Source: Lithospermum erythrorhizon
Taxonomy: Eukaryota > Streptophyta > Magnoliopsida > Boraginales > Boraginaceae
Assembly: GCA_019722365.1 (NCBI GenBank)
Contig: JADFUC010001316.1
Coordinates: 372,001-436,000 of the forward strand
Direction: 5' to 3'
Length of the DNA stretch: 64,000 nt
The notes under the pieces are model-generated. The model ran no database searches, was not told where the DNA came from, and was given only the letters and a program-made list of their open reading frames with translations. The stretch's first letter is position 1. Each line of letters opens with the position of its first letter. Shown one piece after another: positions 1 through 12,908 of this stretch. The position numbers and the translations under genes were made by a program.

Positions 1-3000
1 ATCAGTTACACAACCTTCTCCATCTCCACCATGTACTCTTCCTCCACAAGTTTGAACTAGGTGATAATAGATTAAAAAAATATATCTCTGGAGGGTAAAA
101 TGGTCAAGTCATATTGAGAGAAGTATTGAAAAGTAACCATTGTGTGAGATATATTATGGATTAATGATCATTAGTTTTTTTAAATTAAAGAAGATTACAT
201 ATTATCAGAAACAGATTATTAACAAGATTTAAACTAAGTTCAACGATTAATGATCATTAGTTAAAGAAGTTGAATTGGTTTCAATTTGTCCTTAGAAAAT
301 TTTGTAATTAGAGATGGTCTCTATGGGCAATGCCTGGTCTACAAAGTTTGTAATGCACCATTTTTGTAATGATATTGGTAGGTATTTTAGCAAAATTTTA
401 TTAATGGTTTTTATATGATGTTGCCATTTCCAATAATCCTATTTTTATAAACTTATCAAAGTACAATTCAATTGCATATATAACAGTATCAAGTTCTATG
501 AATTAAAGTACATAAAAAAAAACCAATAATATCTGACGGACTCGGCCAATCATTGATTCTTCAAAAGATAGATTTGTATATATTCCATTGGAGTCTCCGT
601 ACTAACATGTAGCAATGCAATAATCAGTTTTTAAATTGCTCGATACTTTCAAAGCTATCATCATGCAGTTTAAAAAGTTACCACACCCCCACTTGGATAC
701 CTGATCATTTTGGCTTGATATTTATGCACAATGTTACTAGTATACTCAATACTCCGTAGTTGTCATTAGAACTTTTATTAGTACAATAAAGTAAAACACA
801 TTGATAATAGCCATATTATGGGGAACATATTTGCTAAATAAGAAGAGATACATAAGTTACACCTCTCTTTATCCCAATTTTTTTTTCCTTCATTTTGAAA
901 TTTATGATTGACTTCATTTAATTTTAAACTTTTATGTATTTTATTATTGATACTCCGTATGATATTTTGATCGCAATTGAAATATTGTAAATCAAGAATT
1001 TTCCACGACACAATTAATGACGGTGGCTACAAAGTTCCAATTAGCCACCTCAACCAGGCCCGGCTATGGGGTGTTCACCTTGGTTTTATGCACAGGCCCC
1101 ATCAAAAAGGGCTCACAAAAATACCGCCTTTTTAGTTATAGTTTTGTTTTCGCCTTAAATTAAAACCAACCAACGATATATTTCAATTAATCATTATTTT
1201 ATATTTTCAATGTATTTTTGGACTAATTATTTCAATGAAACTAATTTTTATATTTTATATGCTTACTTAGTTTTTATTATCATTGCAAAAAATATAATAT
1301 TAATAAATTTAATTAAAAAAAGTGGCCTCATTTTTATACGCATTTACAACCTACCGTTATTTATGACGTGCCCCTCTGATCAACCACTACCTAATCCCAC
1401 CTCACTTTTATTGTTGGACATTGAATTGGGACAATTGTGAGAACACCAAACTTCATTTTAAGAAAAACAAAGTTGGCCGGTTGGTTGTGTAAACATGGCA
1501 TTGCATTAGTTTGGTAGTGAAGATATTAGTACTGCTAATGATCATTTTGTGGATAAACCTGACTTCCGATAATTTGATGAATTATTCCCCTTTTTGGTTT
1601 GTTACGCTTAAGTGGCATTGTTTTCTTCACTTGTAAATAGAAAATAGTTTGTTTTTATTTGTTTAGCCAAAAAAATTGTTGAGGAAAAAACAAGTATAAG
1701 AATTATTTTGGAGGATCATAGTCGCATTTGTCCAAATATACTTGACGTGCTAGCATTTGGCACAAATATTATGGAAACCATGACTTTTAAAATAAAAGGA
1801 CTCAATTGAAAAACAAAAGGACTCAATTGATATTTAAAATAAAGTTTGAGGATCTAAATGTAATTCTAAAGGACCTCTATTAAAATGTGAAAAAAGAGCA
1901 TATAGAGAGAGATGACTTGGAACAACATATTAATTAAGGCATTTTAACAGTTAATGCTATTAGAGAAGAATATTAAACATTTGAAAATAAGATATTGATA
2001 ATGTAAGATGACAAGTAAAAATAATAAAATTTATTAAGCTAAAATATCAAGTAAATACTAAATAAAACCGAATGGTATGTCTCATTGATGATTTGTTGGT
2101 TGGATTTTGGTACATGATCAGAAGAATCAATGTTATTACCATTAATCTCCCACTTATAAAAATGTGAATTGTGTTTATTTCCTTTCACATTACTAATTAC
2201 TATATTATCCTTATTATAATATTTTATATTGGTAGAAAAATATGTTTCTAAAATTTAAAAAAGATACTCCTATCACAATTCAATAATTAATAAGTTCTAA
2301 ATTTTTGCCTCTTAAAAATTCTATAATAATGTAAACATAATTTGAGTTATCTTACTTTATAATGTGTGTGGCCAGTTTTATCACTTTGCGGGCATAATTA
2401 CCATACATGCTCATTATCAACATCTTCGCTCTCAATTATATAAAAAATACTAAATATATTTTCCAAATGTATAAAAATAAATATTCGAGTATAATACAAT
2501 TTTCATTTTAATTTTATCATAATAATAACTAAATTTCATTTTTAATGCAAATCTTAATAAAAGTGCTTTCTTTCTATTTCTTCCATTTTCACATTACTAA
2601 TGCATTTCAACTACTAGCACATTGTGAACTTCGATGTTGTTAAAAATTATTATTGAAAACATGCAATGATAACTATGTAATATTTTTTTAATTATTATTA
2701 TTATTTTAATTCCCTCGGCATTTGAATTTTATATATATTAGATTCACACAAAATTTAAAATTTCATTATACTTTTTAAATCATAGCAATTTAACTCCACA
2801 TAAAAGCAAATAATTCGATGATACTATATTGATGATCAATTGAAAAATATAGTTTCATGAGATATATTATTAAAATAACACTAACACTCTTATTAAACTT
2901 ATATTAAACATAATTTTCTTCATATATAACCTATTTAACTAATATTAATCATCAAATTTTCTTCATAACATAAACAAATAACATTAAATTAATATTAATC

Positions 3001-3226
3001 ATCGATTCTTCATACTCTCTTCATATATGTTCTATATACTACTACTTTGTTCATACTCTTTCAGGTAAACAGTAATTAATAATTGTCCTCTTACATTAAT
3101 AATGCTCATTAACATCATTGTGCTCCTCATATTAAACAACAATTCTCACTGGGTAAAAAATACACACTACCCTCCTCCTAACATCGCCGCTTTTTGGTTA
3201 TTATTTTTCTCCTCACTTTACCGGCA

Positions 3227-3229
<3 letters not shown>

Positions 3230-3269
<40 letters not shown>
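3230..3269. repeat. (ATT)n microsatellite
   Basis: About 13 uninterrupted ATT units are followed by an imperfect TAATAT/ATT extension. Poly-Ile and poly-Tyr open frames over it are artefacts of the repeat. Confidence 0.9.
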
Positions 3270-3272
<3 letters not shown>

Positions 3273-3569
3273 ATATATTATTATTATTACTTTGTTTCCT
3301 CTTATATATATTTCCCATTCTCTTTTTTGTGAAATGTAAGATCATAGAAAAAATATCCAAACATATCATATTCCAATAAAAAATACTATTCATCCAAAAT
3401 AATTGTCAAATTTAATAATTAAAATTGCACTTTCCTAAAAATGTTATTACATGATTGACATATACTACAGTATTTAAGTTTATAAAAATCATTATTTCTT
3501 GAATATGTATTAAGAATAGTATATTTATAATTTAAGTAATATTACTAATAAAATTATACTTGAAATAAA

Positions 3570-3808
3570 AATGGTTTGCCCACAGATTGTCCACTTTTTA
3601 TGAGCTCATCTTTCAATCTCAATATAGATATTTTTGTTTGTATTGTATAATACTGATGAAAATTATATCAATAAAAATTACATTTCAAATTCTTTCTATT
3701 GATATATATTTTTTATAAGCATATTATACAACACAAACAAATATATTTAAGTCAAAGAGATGAACAAAAATTTAAAAGTTTCGACAATCTGTGATGGAGG
3801 TAGTATAT
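3570..3808. mobile_element. Stowaway-like MITE, family A copy 1 (degenerate)
   Basis: The left part reads CACAGATTGTCCACTTTTT and the right part, reverse-complemented, reads TACCTCCATCACAGATTGTC, so the ends form an imperfect inverted repeat. Internally TTTGTTTGTATTGTATAAT near 3634 faces its near complement ATTATACAACACAAACAAA near 3722, so the whole unit could fold into a hairpin. A related copy lies at about 62665-62909. There is no coding capacity. The TIR start resembles the TACTCCCTCCGT ends of plant Stowaway (Tc1/mariner) elements; exact ends are uncertain. Confidence 0.55.
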
Positions 3809-4407
3809 AATAAAAATAAATATTATCCACAAAAAAAGCGAACCTCGATCGTGTTATAAAATTGATACCATTGATCTTATAAAAAAATAATATTTAATCA
3901 AAGTGATTTTTATCAGAATTTTTTATAGTATATTTAAAGAGTTATTCATGATCAAAGTATACATTCAAAAAATAAAACCTTAATTAGAAAAAAATTGAAA
4001 GAAATGCTAGTTTATTATCAGCTTTTTGAATGATTTCAAAATTAAACAAAAATATCTCAAATATTCGCAAATCGACAGATGATATCGACGTACTAACTTC
4101 TTGTATTTCAGTATGTAAAAAAATTGAGAGAGTCCTTTTGCAATTTTGGTTGCATGCCTGACAACTTTTATTTTATTTTCCATGGCAGGCCATGCTTTTT
4201 GACTCATAAGAGTGCAAAAGTCTAATTGGCCAATCTCCTCATTGGTTAAGTTTCATTTACAAATTCCTCATATTTATTCTCCTATAGGTTACTGGTTGCC
4301 TACTCGTATGCCATTTGCTTCTTGTAGCTTTCTAGCTCTTATTACTTTGTAGCAAGTGAAGTTGAACCTCAGGATTTTATTTGCCTTTTCTTTGTTCCAA
4401 TATTAAG

Positions 4408-4747
4408 GTATGTTTCTCATTCTCTAGTTGATACTTTAGTGTTACTATGGTAGCAGATGCCTCTGTTTCAAATAACTATCAAGAATTCAGAATTTGATCA
4501 AAGTTTTGCAACTTTATGTTCTTTAACTCCAATAAGAATACTCTTTTTGATATATCTATTTTTTTGTTTGATTTGAATTTAAGATCAGTAAAAGTTTTTT
4601 TTCCTTTTCCTGCTGTAAATCCCACACTTTTGTTCCATGGTGAAATTAGGCTATTAACCTTTATATAGAACCATTTTTTTCTTTCCCATGTCTGGTTTTG
4701 CTGGAGTGGTATGATTATGTAATAAATTCTACTTATCTGTTCTTTAG
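4408..4747 (+). other. 5'UTR intron of the tandem-CCCH gene
   Basis: A consensus donor AAG|GTATGT at 4408 and a pyrimidine-rich acceptor TTCTTTAG at 4747 bracket this stretch. The initiating ATG (4748) is the first base triplet after the acceptor, so the intron separates a non-coding leader exon from the coding exon. This is predicted from the sequence only. Confidence 0.65.
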
Positions 4748-6772
4748 ATGGAAATAGGATATATGAGCTGTGGTTCAAAGGGGGAAGGTGATTCTGTTCA
4801 TTTGCATATGGAGGATGGTGAATTGCAAAGGGCAGAAGGGTCTGCACCAAAATTTTCAATCCTGTTAGAGTTGTCTGCATTGGATGATTTGACTGGATTC
4901 AAGAATGCTATTGAAGAAGGTGGTCATGATGTTAATGAGTCAGGAGTTTGGTACAGTAGGAGAATTGGTTCTAGGAAGATGGCTCTGGAGGAGAGGAAGC
5001 CCCTTATGATTGCTGCTATGTGCGGTAGTAAGCGAGTGCTGAGTTACATTCTGGATAAGGGAGTTGTAGATGTTAATGAGGCGTGTGGTTCTGATAGGGT
5101 TACTGCCCTCCACTGTGCTGTTGCTGGCGGTTCTAATTCTTCGTGTGAGGTTGTAAAGCTCTTGCTTGATTTGTGCTGATGTGGATCTATGATGCTTTAT
5201 TTTATTACTGTCTGCCGGACCTTTATTTCTGCCAGGCATCATAGCCCCAAGTCGAGGAGGAAGATGATACTATTGCTAGATGGGAACACTAGTTTGGAAG
5301 AGGAAACTGGATTGGTTGATGAAATGGAAGTTCAGCAGAAAAAAGATGAATTCCAGAAAAAAGATTTCCCTGTTGATCCATCTCTTCCTGATATGAAAGA
5401 TGGCATTTATCAAACTGATGAATTCAGAATGTTTGCATTTAAAGTGAAGCCTTGCTCCAGGGCTTACTCTCATGATTGGACTGAGTGCCCATTTGTTCAT
5501 CCTGGTGAAAATGCAAGGAGGCGTGATCCAAGAAAGTACCACTACAGTTGTGTTCCCTGCCCGGATTTCAGAAAAGGAGCATGCCATAGAGGGGATGCTT
5601 GTGAATATGCACATGGAATTTTCGAGTGTTGGCTTCATCCTGCTCAGTACCGAACGCGTATGTGTAAGGATGAAGAACAATGTAAGAGGAGGGTTTGCTT
5701 CTTTGCTCACAAGGCTGAAGAACTCCGCCCCGTGTATGCTTCTACAGGCTCAGGAATGCCTTCTCCTCGATCAGTCTCCATCAGTGCTCCATATGATATT
5801 GCATCAATAATCCCACATGGTTTTCAGTCTGCTATATTGTCGTCAACCTCCACACCACCTATGACACCTTCTGGAGCGTCTTCATCTATCAGTGGATCCA
5901 TGTGGCCTAATCAACTTAGTGATGTACCTCCAACACTCCAGTTACCTGGAAGCAGGTTGAAAAGTGCTATACATGCTAGAGATGTTGACTTTGATGCTCC
6001 TATGTCTGATTTTTCTTCTCCAACCTGGAGGAACAATAACTTTAACTCTGCAGATTTTGCTGTATCCACCGATCAAAACGGGACACATGGTAGGACTGCA
6101 GGCATTCAACCTACTAACCTTGATGATCATTATGGAAGTCTTGATCCAAAGATTTGGTCTACGTTAGACGAGCACTCACTCAATGCTGATCAGCTGAATC
6201 CTCCCAATGGACTTCACTTTCTGCAGAATCTGAACAAACAACGACAAGCTAGTTATGAGTCCAGTCTACCTTCATCCCCAAGGAGGTTATCGTCTCCATT
6301 TGGACTTGATCCAGCAGCAAATGCAGCTGCTGTTCTGACAGCACGATCAGCTGCATTTGCAAAACGGAGCTGGAGTTTCACTGACCGCACTGCTGCAAAC
6401 CATCTAGCTGGTTCTTCTTCGCCTCTTTCTCACACGCCTTCATCTGCCCTTTCTGGTTGGGGCTCGCCAGATGGAAAACTAAATTGGGGTATTCAAGGAG
6501 AAGAACTAAACAAGTTGAGAAAATCGGCTTCTTTTGGGGCGAGAAACAATGGAAAAGCTTCTATGAGAAGAAGGGAAGCTTCTCCACCAGATACAGCCGA
6601 TGAACATGAAGTTTCCTGGGTTCAATCATTAGTAAAAGACGTTCCATCCTCGGATCCTTTTCTATACACATATCGAAATAACCAGCAGCAGTTGAACAAT
6701 GGAAACTCGGAGATGTATCCGTCATGGGTAGATCAGTTATATATGGAGCAAGAGCAGATTGTAGCTTCCTAA
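4748..6772 (+). CDS. Ankyrin + tandem CCCH zinc finger protein (plant RR-TZF type), reading frame interrupted
   Basis: This belongs to the plant ANK/RR-TZF family (AtTZF7-11-like), RNA-binding regulators that shuttle to cytoplasmic granules and act in hormone and stress responses. The N-terminal part (4748-5176) carries ankyrin code, with an EERKPLMIAAMCGS segment and TALHCAVAGGS. The second part (5189-6772) carries the conserved lead-in KVKPCSRAYSHDWTECPF, then CX7CX5CX3H and CX5CX4CX3H fingers, a Ser/Pro-rich region and the conserved C-terminal WVQSLVKD and YPSWVDQLYMEQ. A TGA at 5177-5179 stops the first part. The next ~55 bases look like scrambled family code, after which the original frame resumes at about 5234. 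This may be a broken gene, an assembly error, or a new 63-nt intron at 5173-5235 (see findings). The rest of the coding exon is intact, as is usual for these intron-poor genes. Confidence 0.85.
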
Positions 6773-7315
6773 TCAATGCAGATTACCTTTCATTATCTAG
6801 ATAAACCTCTTGACTCGCTACTTTCACCTAAAATCAACACTGGTTAGTTCTTTGCTCCTAGCCATATGTGCAATAGTTTTGTATTCTAAATAAGAGCATT
6901 GCTTGATACAATTAGTCAATGCCTTCCAATTGTATTTTTTTAACGGAGAAGATATGATTGTATTATTTATACAACATTTAAGTACTATTGGCCAACGTTT
7001 CATTTACGAGTTTACTAGTAAATAAAAATGTAGTTAGTGGTAATATTACTAAACAACACGTAGTTAGCAGTAATCCACTTCTCACATTAAGCACAACATA
7101 AAGATAGTACACAATTACATCATACCACCTTAAAAACATATGGATTACAACTACAAACAAAAAAGGAAATAAACTAGAACAATCCCCCTTAGGGACCTCC
7201 CACATGCCAAATCCAGGCTGAACAAAACTTAAGGGGATTACTTAACTTTTCATGAACAGAAAAGTCTTGTAAAGTGTTTTGATATTCCAACACATCATAG
7301 AGAGTAACTTCTTTA

Positions 7316-10215
7316 TCAATCAAGCTTGCTCCTGGACGATCTACTTTGGTCGGGATCAGTCTGATAGAACACAACATCACCAACGTCACTAACAAAATGA
7401 TCTTGACTGACACTTCGTGTTAGATCTGCGATTAGGTGCACCGGAAATATCCCTGATCGTTTTGGCTCTCTGTAATATTTCCCCAACACTGGCTTAGCTG
7501 CTTTTGTCTACATCATTGAACATATTACAAATTATTAATTAGTTTCATTGTTAACATAGAGATAACAGGGTAGCCTTGTTGGGTATTATATTGATAACAT
7601 ACCGCCTCGATTAAGTGATAATGTGGGATTTGAGGGAAGAGATGGTGAATAACATGGGTGCCAATATCATGGTGGATGTTGTTAAACACTCCGTAATCAC
7701 GATCAATCGTTGTAAGTCCTCCCCTTAAGTAACTCCATTCCTGATTAGCACAGACAATAACATCATTAGTTGAAAAATATTTATTCTTCCTATCTTTTTT
7801 ATTAAAACACACGGTGCTGCTCTGCATTGTGTGTACACCAATAAAAAAAATTAATAGCACGAAATACACATTATTCATGTAGAAAAAAAAGGTTTATATA
7901 GAATATTGTTACCTTTCCGCGGTACCATGGAAGCTTTTGTTCATGACCATGGTGATGCAAATATGTGACCATGTCCAACCACACTACAAAAATCTGGCAA
8001 TAAAATCCGATTATAATAGATAAGAACAATGTTGAAATTGATAGTGCTAAAGAAATACAGGACAGTTTAAATTAATGCAGTTTTGTTATGGTGTACAAAA
8101 AATGGTTATAAGAATGTTTACTAACCAAGTAGGGAATGCCATAGATTTTAAGTAGTTGGAAAGGTCCAAATACAAAGGAAAGAGAGATGAGGAAGGCAAG
8201 CATTGTAAACCAACAAATTGTGGATGTTAATACTTGTTTCCTCTCATTAGGTTGAAATAAGTCACTGTAAGGATTGAAGTGCGAACCACTTTTCCCTGGA
8301 CTCCTCCACCACTGCAATATATAAAAATGAACTAGGTCGTTAACTCATTCTCATTTTGAGTGCAAATTAATCAACAATTTACCAAGTATAATGGGTATGA
8401 GAACAAAGGGAAAGGGATTTTGTATCTCAGATATTTGGTGGATGACTCCAGCTTCTTGTACAATGTTTCTGGCAACTACAGGATAAATTAAAAGTTATCA
8501 AAATGTTTAAGAATAAAATTGTTATAAAAAAAATTAAAATTACCGGCACCCAAGATTCGTCACGTTCAACATGTCCATGGTTGGCATGGTGAGTTCTGTG
8601 ACTGATCCTCCTATAATTATTCACAATAAAAATTATTCCACGGACTTAATCTTATTAGTTATTACACAACCAAAAAAACAAAAAACTAACCATCCATGAT
8701 ATGGTACAAGAATGGAAGAATGCAGGATATGTCCAACAACATTGTTCAGTGTTGCGCTATCTGAAAAGCTTCCATGCCCACTATAAAAATGGCCAAGATG
8801 ATAAAAGAGTTAATAAATCATTCAATTTACATAAAATTTCAATCGCGAGTGGATCATGGTGAAACAAATATAAATACTTACGTCATTTCTTGCTTCTGAT
8901 GAGAATCGAACAATGGCTGAAAATCATTGGAAGTACTCCTGGCAGCTAGGTTGTTCGATGTTCGAAATTGATTAATATCATAATAAAATCATATTTAATC
9001 ATAAACACAAGTTGAATAAAATATGTATGTAACATACATCTGTTGTCTCGTAACGATATTAATAATGTCACTCTATTATAAAATTACTTTGATAAAGTAG
9101 TGTTTAGGCTTACCAATCATGTCCAAGAACAAAGACAGCCCAAAACATAGTACCCTGAGCAGCCCAATAGAGGGGATAAAACAGCCAATTATCAAAGTAA
9201 TTAGCCAATGTAATTAATCCGAAAATGACAACAATGTCCCTGAGGACATAGCTAAGAGACTTCCAGGGATTCTTGACCCAGCAATGAGCAGGAATAGCTG
9301 CACGAATCTCGCCGATCTTGAAGGGTGGTGGTGCACTCAGATCACTCTCCGACTCCCCAGATGACTTCTTCTCATTATTCTTACCATATGCTTTCCTAAA
9401 CTCCTCCTCGAAATCCACCCATGGCCATGTGTTTTTGGGGGGGAATTTCACTTGCATTGGTTCATCACCCTTGCCACTCTCTTTCTCTATAGTTTATCAA
9501 ATGTGATTATAGGAACAAATTTGGTTAATGGCACGTTCGATCACACATATTTTATTTATATTTTGTTTTGGTAAATCTGTCAAATTTTTCGTTTGTTTAT
9601 TAACATTGAAGTCATGTGCATGAAAAATTCTCACATCTACATTTAAAAAGGGTATACTAATTTTAAGAGGGTCGGATAGCTTTTACCCGACCTCCTATTT
9701 GAATGTTTTATTTGTGGTACAAATAAGATTAGGTTGGTAAGGTTTCATTATAACTCCCCTTAATAAATCTAACAGTCTAGAAATTGTTATATAAAAATTT
9801 CGAATTTTTGTTATTATTAAGAATTTGAATGGAACCGACCCCCTATTATGTAATGTACTATAATAGTGATAATTTTTCAAATCAATGATGAGTCTTAAAA
9901 GAAAAAAAAGTTATCATGTACTCATGTTATTTTACTTGAGCGTGATCACTGTCCCTTCTTCTAGAAAATTGTGTCAAACCATAAAAGGAAGAATGTACTG
10001 TACTACTTACTAAATCAATTCATGAGCAAGATTTGAAAAACTAGGTAAAATAGTTCTCATTTTTCTTAAATTTTCTAATGACATCTAAAAGAATCAAGAT
10101 TTAGAACAATGTACATTGATAAAAGAAGAGATTGAAAGTGCTTAAAAATATAGGTACCTTGAACGAGGTTGGATATGCATCTCAAACTTTCTGCTTGAGC
10201 TCCAATGTCGCCCAT
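7316..10215 (-). CDS. FAD3: Omega-3 fatty acid desaturase, ER type (FAD3-like)
   Basis: This membrane di-iron enzyme converts linoleoyl to alpha-linolenoyl chains on ER phospholipids. Nine exons join in phase: 10215-10158, 9486-9114, 8780-8691, 8610-8544, 8475-8383, 8311-8126, 7993-7913, 7740-7603 and 7507-7316, giving 425 aa. The three histidine boxes are HDCGH (142-146), HRTHH (178-182) and HVIHH (345-349). The C-terminus ends RSKLD, like the dilysine-type ER-retrieval tail of FAD3 proteins, and there is no obvious plastid transit peptide, so FAD7/8 is less likely. The first exon (19 codons, MGDIGAQ...) is an extra 5' exon; a start at the exon 2 ATG (9457) is the alternative. The exon at 7993 uses the acceptor GCCAG, which gives the family sequence IFVVWLD; a later TAG acceptor would break the frame. 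Confidence 0.92.
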
Positions 10216-10263
10216 ATTTGCAATGAAAGAATGAGATGTAATGCAATAACCTCTTGAGGGTCT

Positions 10264-10275
10264 CTATATATATAG
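10264..10275 (-). promoter_or_regulatory. Candidate TATA box of the FAD3-like gene
   Basis: On the minus strand CTATATATATAG lies about 50 bases upstream of the predicted ATG at 10215. That fits a short leader of about 20 nt and supports the 5' exon as the true first exon. The call rests on motif and spacing only. Confidence 0.5.
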
Positions 10276-10279
10276 TTGA

Positions 10280-12900
10280 GCCAAGTGTATAGAGATTCGT
10301 TTCTCTATGAAGATATTTGTACTATTATCGCCTCTTCAAACTAAATGCAACAAATAACAAAAACAAAAAAAGTGGTTAATAAATAGAATATTGCAAAATA
10401 AGGAGTTGGTGTGAAATTCAGTGGTATCTGAGCATCTATACAAGAACGTGACACTGCCATGAACCTATGCTTATATATATCGTTCATATCAATACTCTCC
10501 AATTTTTTTTTAATTATGAACTATAAGATAGATATTAAAAGGAAAAAAAACCACCTCATCTTTCAGGCAAGAATAATCAACATAGCATCTGCATTTGTTT
10601 AGATACTTTGAGTATGAATGTGATATTATTCCAAGATTTGTAAAAAAAAAGAGGTACTGATGCTAACATTAAAGGTCATTTATATATAATTGAAATATCA
10701 CATCATTTACTAAAATTGGTTAAGATGTACGTAAAGCTTGTAGACCCTTATATATATGCGTTTTGTTTTAGTGGTTACACATAACTCTCGTAGTTAGTTA
10801 ATTACTTATTTATGTAATATGGGCAGTATATATGCATATATATTAATTGGTTTGATTTTATCAACCTTCAGGCACAAAAGTAGGACTTCTGATCTTTGTT
10901 TTTGCAACAATGCTTAAAGTTCAAGGCAGGAGTCTTCTCTTGTATCGTGACACTTTGTTCTGTTTATTAAGATATGATAAGTTTTTTAGTTATAATTTTT
11001 TAGATTAAATAATATAAATAAATTATTTTAATTTGGTATGATGTTGAATAAGTGTCACATGAAGTAATATACAATCGAACCTCGAATGAATCTTGTAGGA
11101 TTCTCAACAAATTCTTCGATTTCTTCCGGAAGCATATAACCTAGGAATTGGTCACATACCCATTAACCACTTAAAGACACATAACAATTCTAATTATGTT
11201 CTACTTAATTGTTCTTTGATGATCCCATATCTTTCCGGTTAAGAACGAGTTTTTAATAATTTCAAATACTCCAAGCAACATGTATTACCCATAAAACAAC
11301 AATTCATTATTATAAAACGAATTAGCTGAGGTAGCTCTTTGAGTAAATTGTAAGTTGTAAGATTTGTCACTTTTGTGAAATATAAAAAGAGACGTGTGTG
11401 GTACTGGCATAGCCTTACTGAGGAGTGTCTGTAGGCCTTCCACATGACTTTCAGATCCGTCGATATTAAAATTGCAACGTTTTGTGAGAAATAAGAGTCG
11501 TACTTAACTTCTTATGGTTTGTTTGGTAATTGAGCTAGATGGAGCTTGTTTATAAAAACTCAACCATGACATCTTACCTCACAAACTCTAGAATATGATA
11601 AGTTTAATTTGTTTTTTTCGATGATTATAATTGATAATTTTATTGTTTAAATTGGCACACATACACAATTTTGTATGGATCAGAATTATTATGTTAACAA
11701 TAAGTGTTTTACTTAGACAATTCTGCTTATTATGATGCTTTTTGTGATGTCTAAGGCTTTTCAGCATGATGAAATTAAATAGAGTTTACTCGATTTAGTT
11801 TCGATTCAGATTTACGTTTCCAAAAATATTTGAGTTCAAAAAAGTTAAATCATTAAATTTTAAAACTGGACAATTTTTTTTAGGATGGATAAGTATTTGA
11901 ACAAGAACACTTAAAGGGAATTAAGTAGTTTGATAACATATGCAATTGAAACAAAAAATAAATAGAATTTGAGATAGTTGAGACCATAGTTGAATAAGCG
12001 GCACGATCGACTTTTATAAATGTGTCATCATCTGTGTATGACAATTAGTGGTAAATAACTGGCAATATTGGATTTTTGGAATAGATTTTTGTCTTTTCTA
12101 CTGTTGAGATCCCCTCCCTTTTAAAATCACAACAAACAGGGCCCTAGGGTGTATTGTCCTGGACCTGCATTTCAGAGGTGATGTGGCTACTTCTCCAGGT
12201 GGGTGTTTATGTATGTCTTTTAACACATGAAAGAATCCTCCGTCTTGGAAAGTTAGCAGACATTTGTGTTTTTGCAGTTGCCTCTTTCTTCTTGGATCTT
12301 ACATTTTCATCTTTCGTGTTTTACTCACAGTCCACTATTGTTTTGTTTTATAGAAATTTCAAGTCTGAGGGACTAATTTGTTTTAGTAGGTGGAAACTGT
12401 ATGATTAGAAAAATGGTAACTAATTTTCCCTCCATTTCACAATAGAACATGAGTTTCAACCATTTCACCCCAAGACGTGATCTTTTTGTAGCGAAAGGCC
12501 ACAAACACTATTCATCGAACATGTCTTTGAGTGGCTTAGGCTAGCATGAAATCTCTTTTCTATTCTATTGAGCGGATAAGCCCAGAAATGCGCCCAAGCA
12601 AGCGCATAAAAAAATTCGATCGATAAAGCGTTGATAGAAAAAATCAGAGCTAAATGACTACAAGCCTTGTCCTCTTTCACTTAAGTTAGCCTTACGAGCA
12701 ACATGATCATATGATAGTTTTAATTCTGGGCATAATTTTCGTGAAGTTTTATCTTGGGACGTGATTGCCCATCTCACTATATAAGAAAATTGATCCAAAA
12801 AGATTGTACATTTTCACTATTTTCTTAACTTATCACAATTCACTTTAACATTAGTCACATGTCCGGATATCAAAGGGTTCTTCAAATATCATAAAAAGGA
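10280..12900. other. Intergenic DNA between the FAD3-like and Utp12 genes
   Basis: No gene is recognised. Most is AT-rich. A GC-richer island at about 12460-12700 contains a 71-codon minus-strand frame (12680-12465) without similarity I can name; its composition differs from the surroundings. A short T-rich stretch at 12150-12410 contains open frames but no motif. Confidence 0.5.
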
Positions 12901-12908
12901 TGGGATCA

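Larger units (their letters stand above)
1..4300. other. AT-rich intergenic DNA, no gene recognised
   Basis: I see no protein-coding gene here. The open frames are short, biased to Ile/Leu/Tyr/Asn and carry no family motif. The stretch holds an (ATT)n tract near 3230-3269 and a MITE-like inverted-repeat unit at about 3570-3808. A patch at 1056-1160 reads like a decayed hAT-type terminus, but I could not support its ends. Confidence 0.6.

Noticed and set aside
1056..1400. GGCCCGGCTATGG...CACAGGCCCC patch resembling a hAT-type terminus
   Set aside because: No matching second end and no target-site duplication could be found, so I do not call an element.
3102..3379. Two open frames with poly-Ile and poly-Tyr
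   Set aside because: They only translate the (ATT)n microsatellite.
4479..5242. Antisense frames over the CCCH gene
   Set aside because: They are shadows of the clearly coding plus strand and have no domain.
7993..8000. Alternative acceptor TTTTTGTAG for the seventh desaturase exon
   Set aside because: It breaks the frame, whereas the GCCAG acceptor just upstream gives the conserved IFVVWLD.
12154..12408. 84-codon plus-strand frame with hydrophobic residues
   Set aside because: Cys/Phe-rich composition of T-rich DNA; no family, no splice context.
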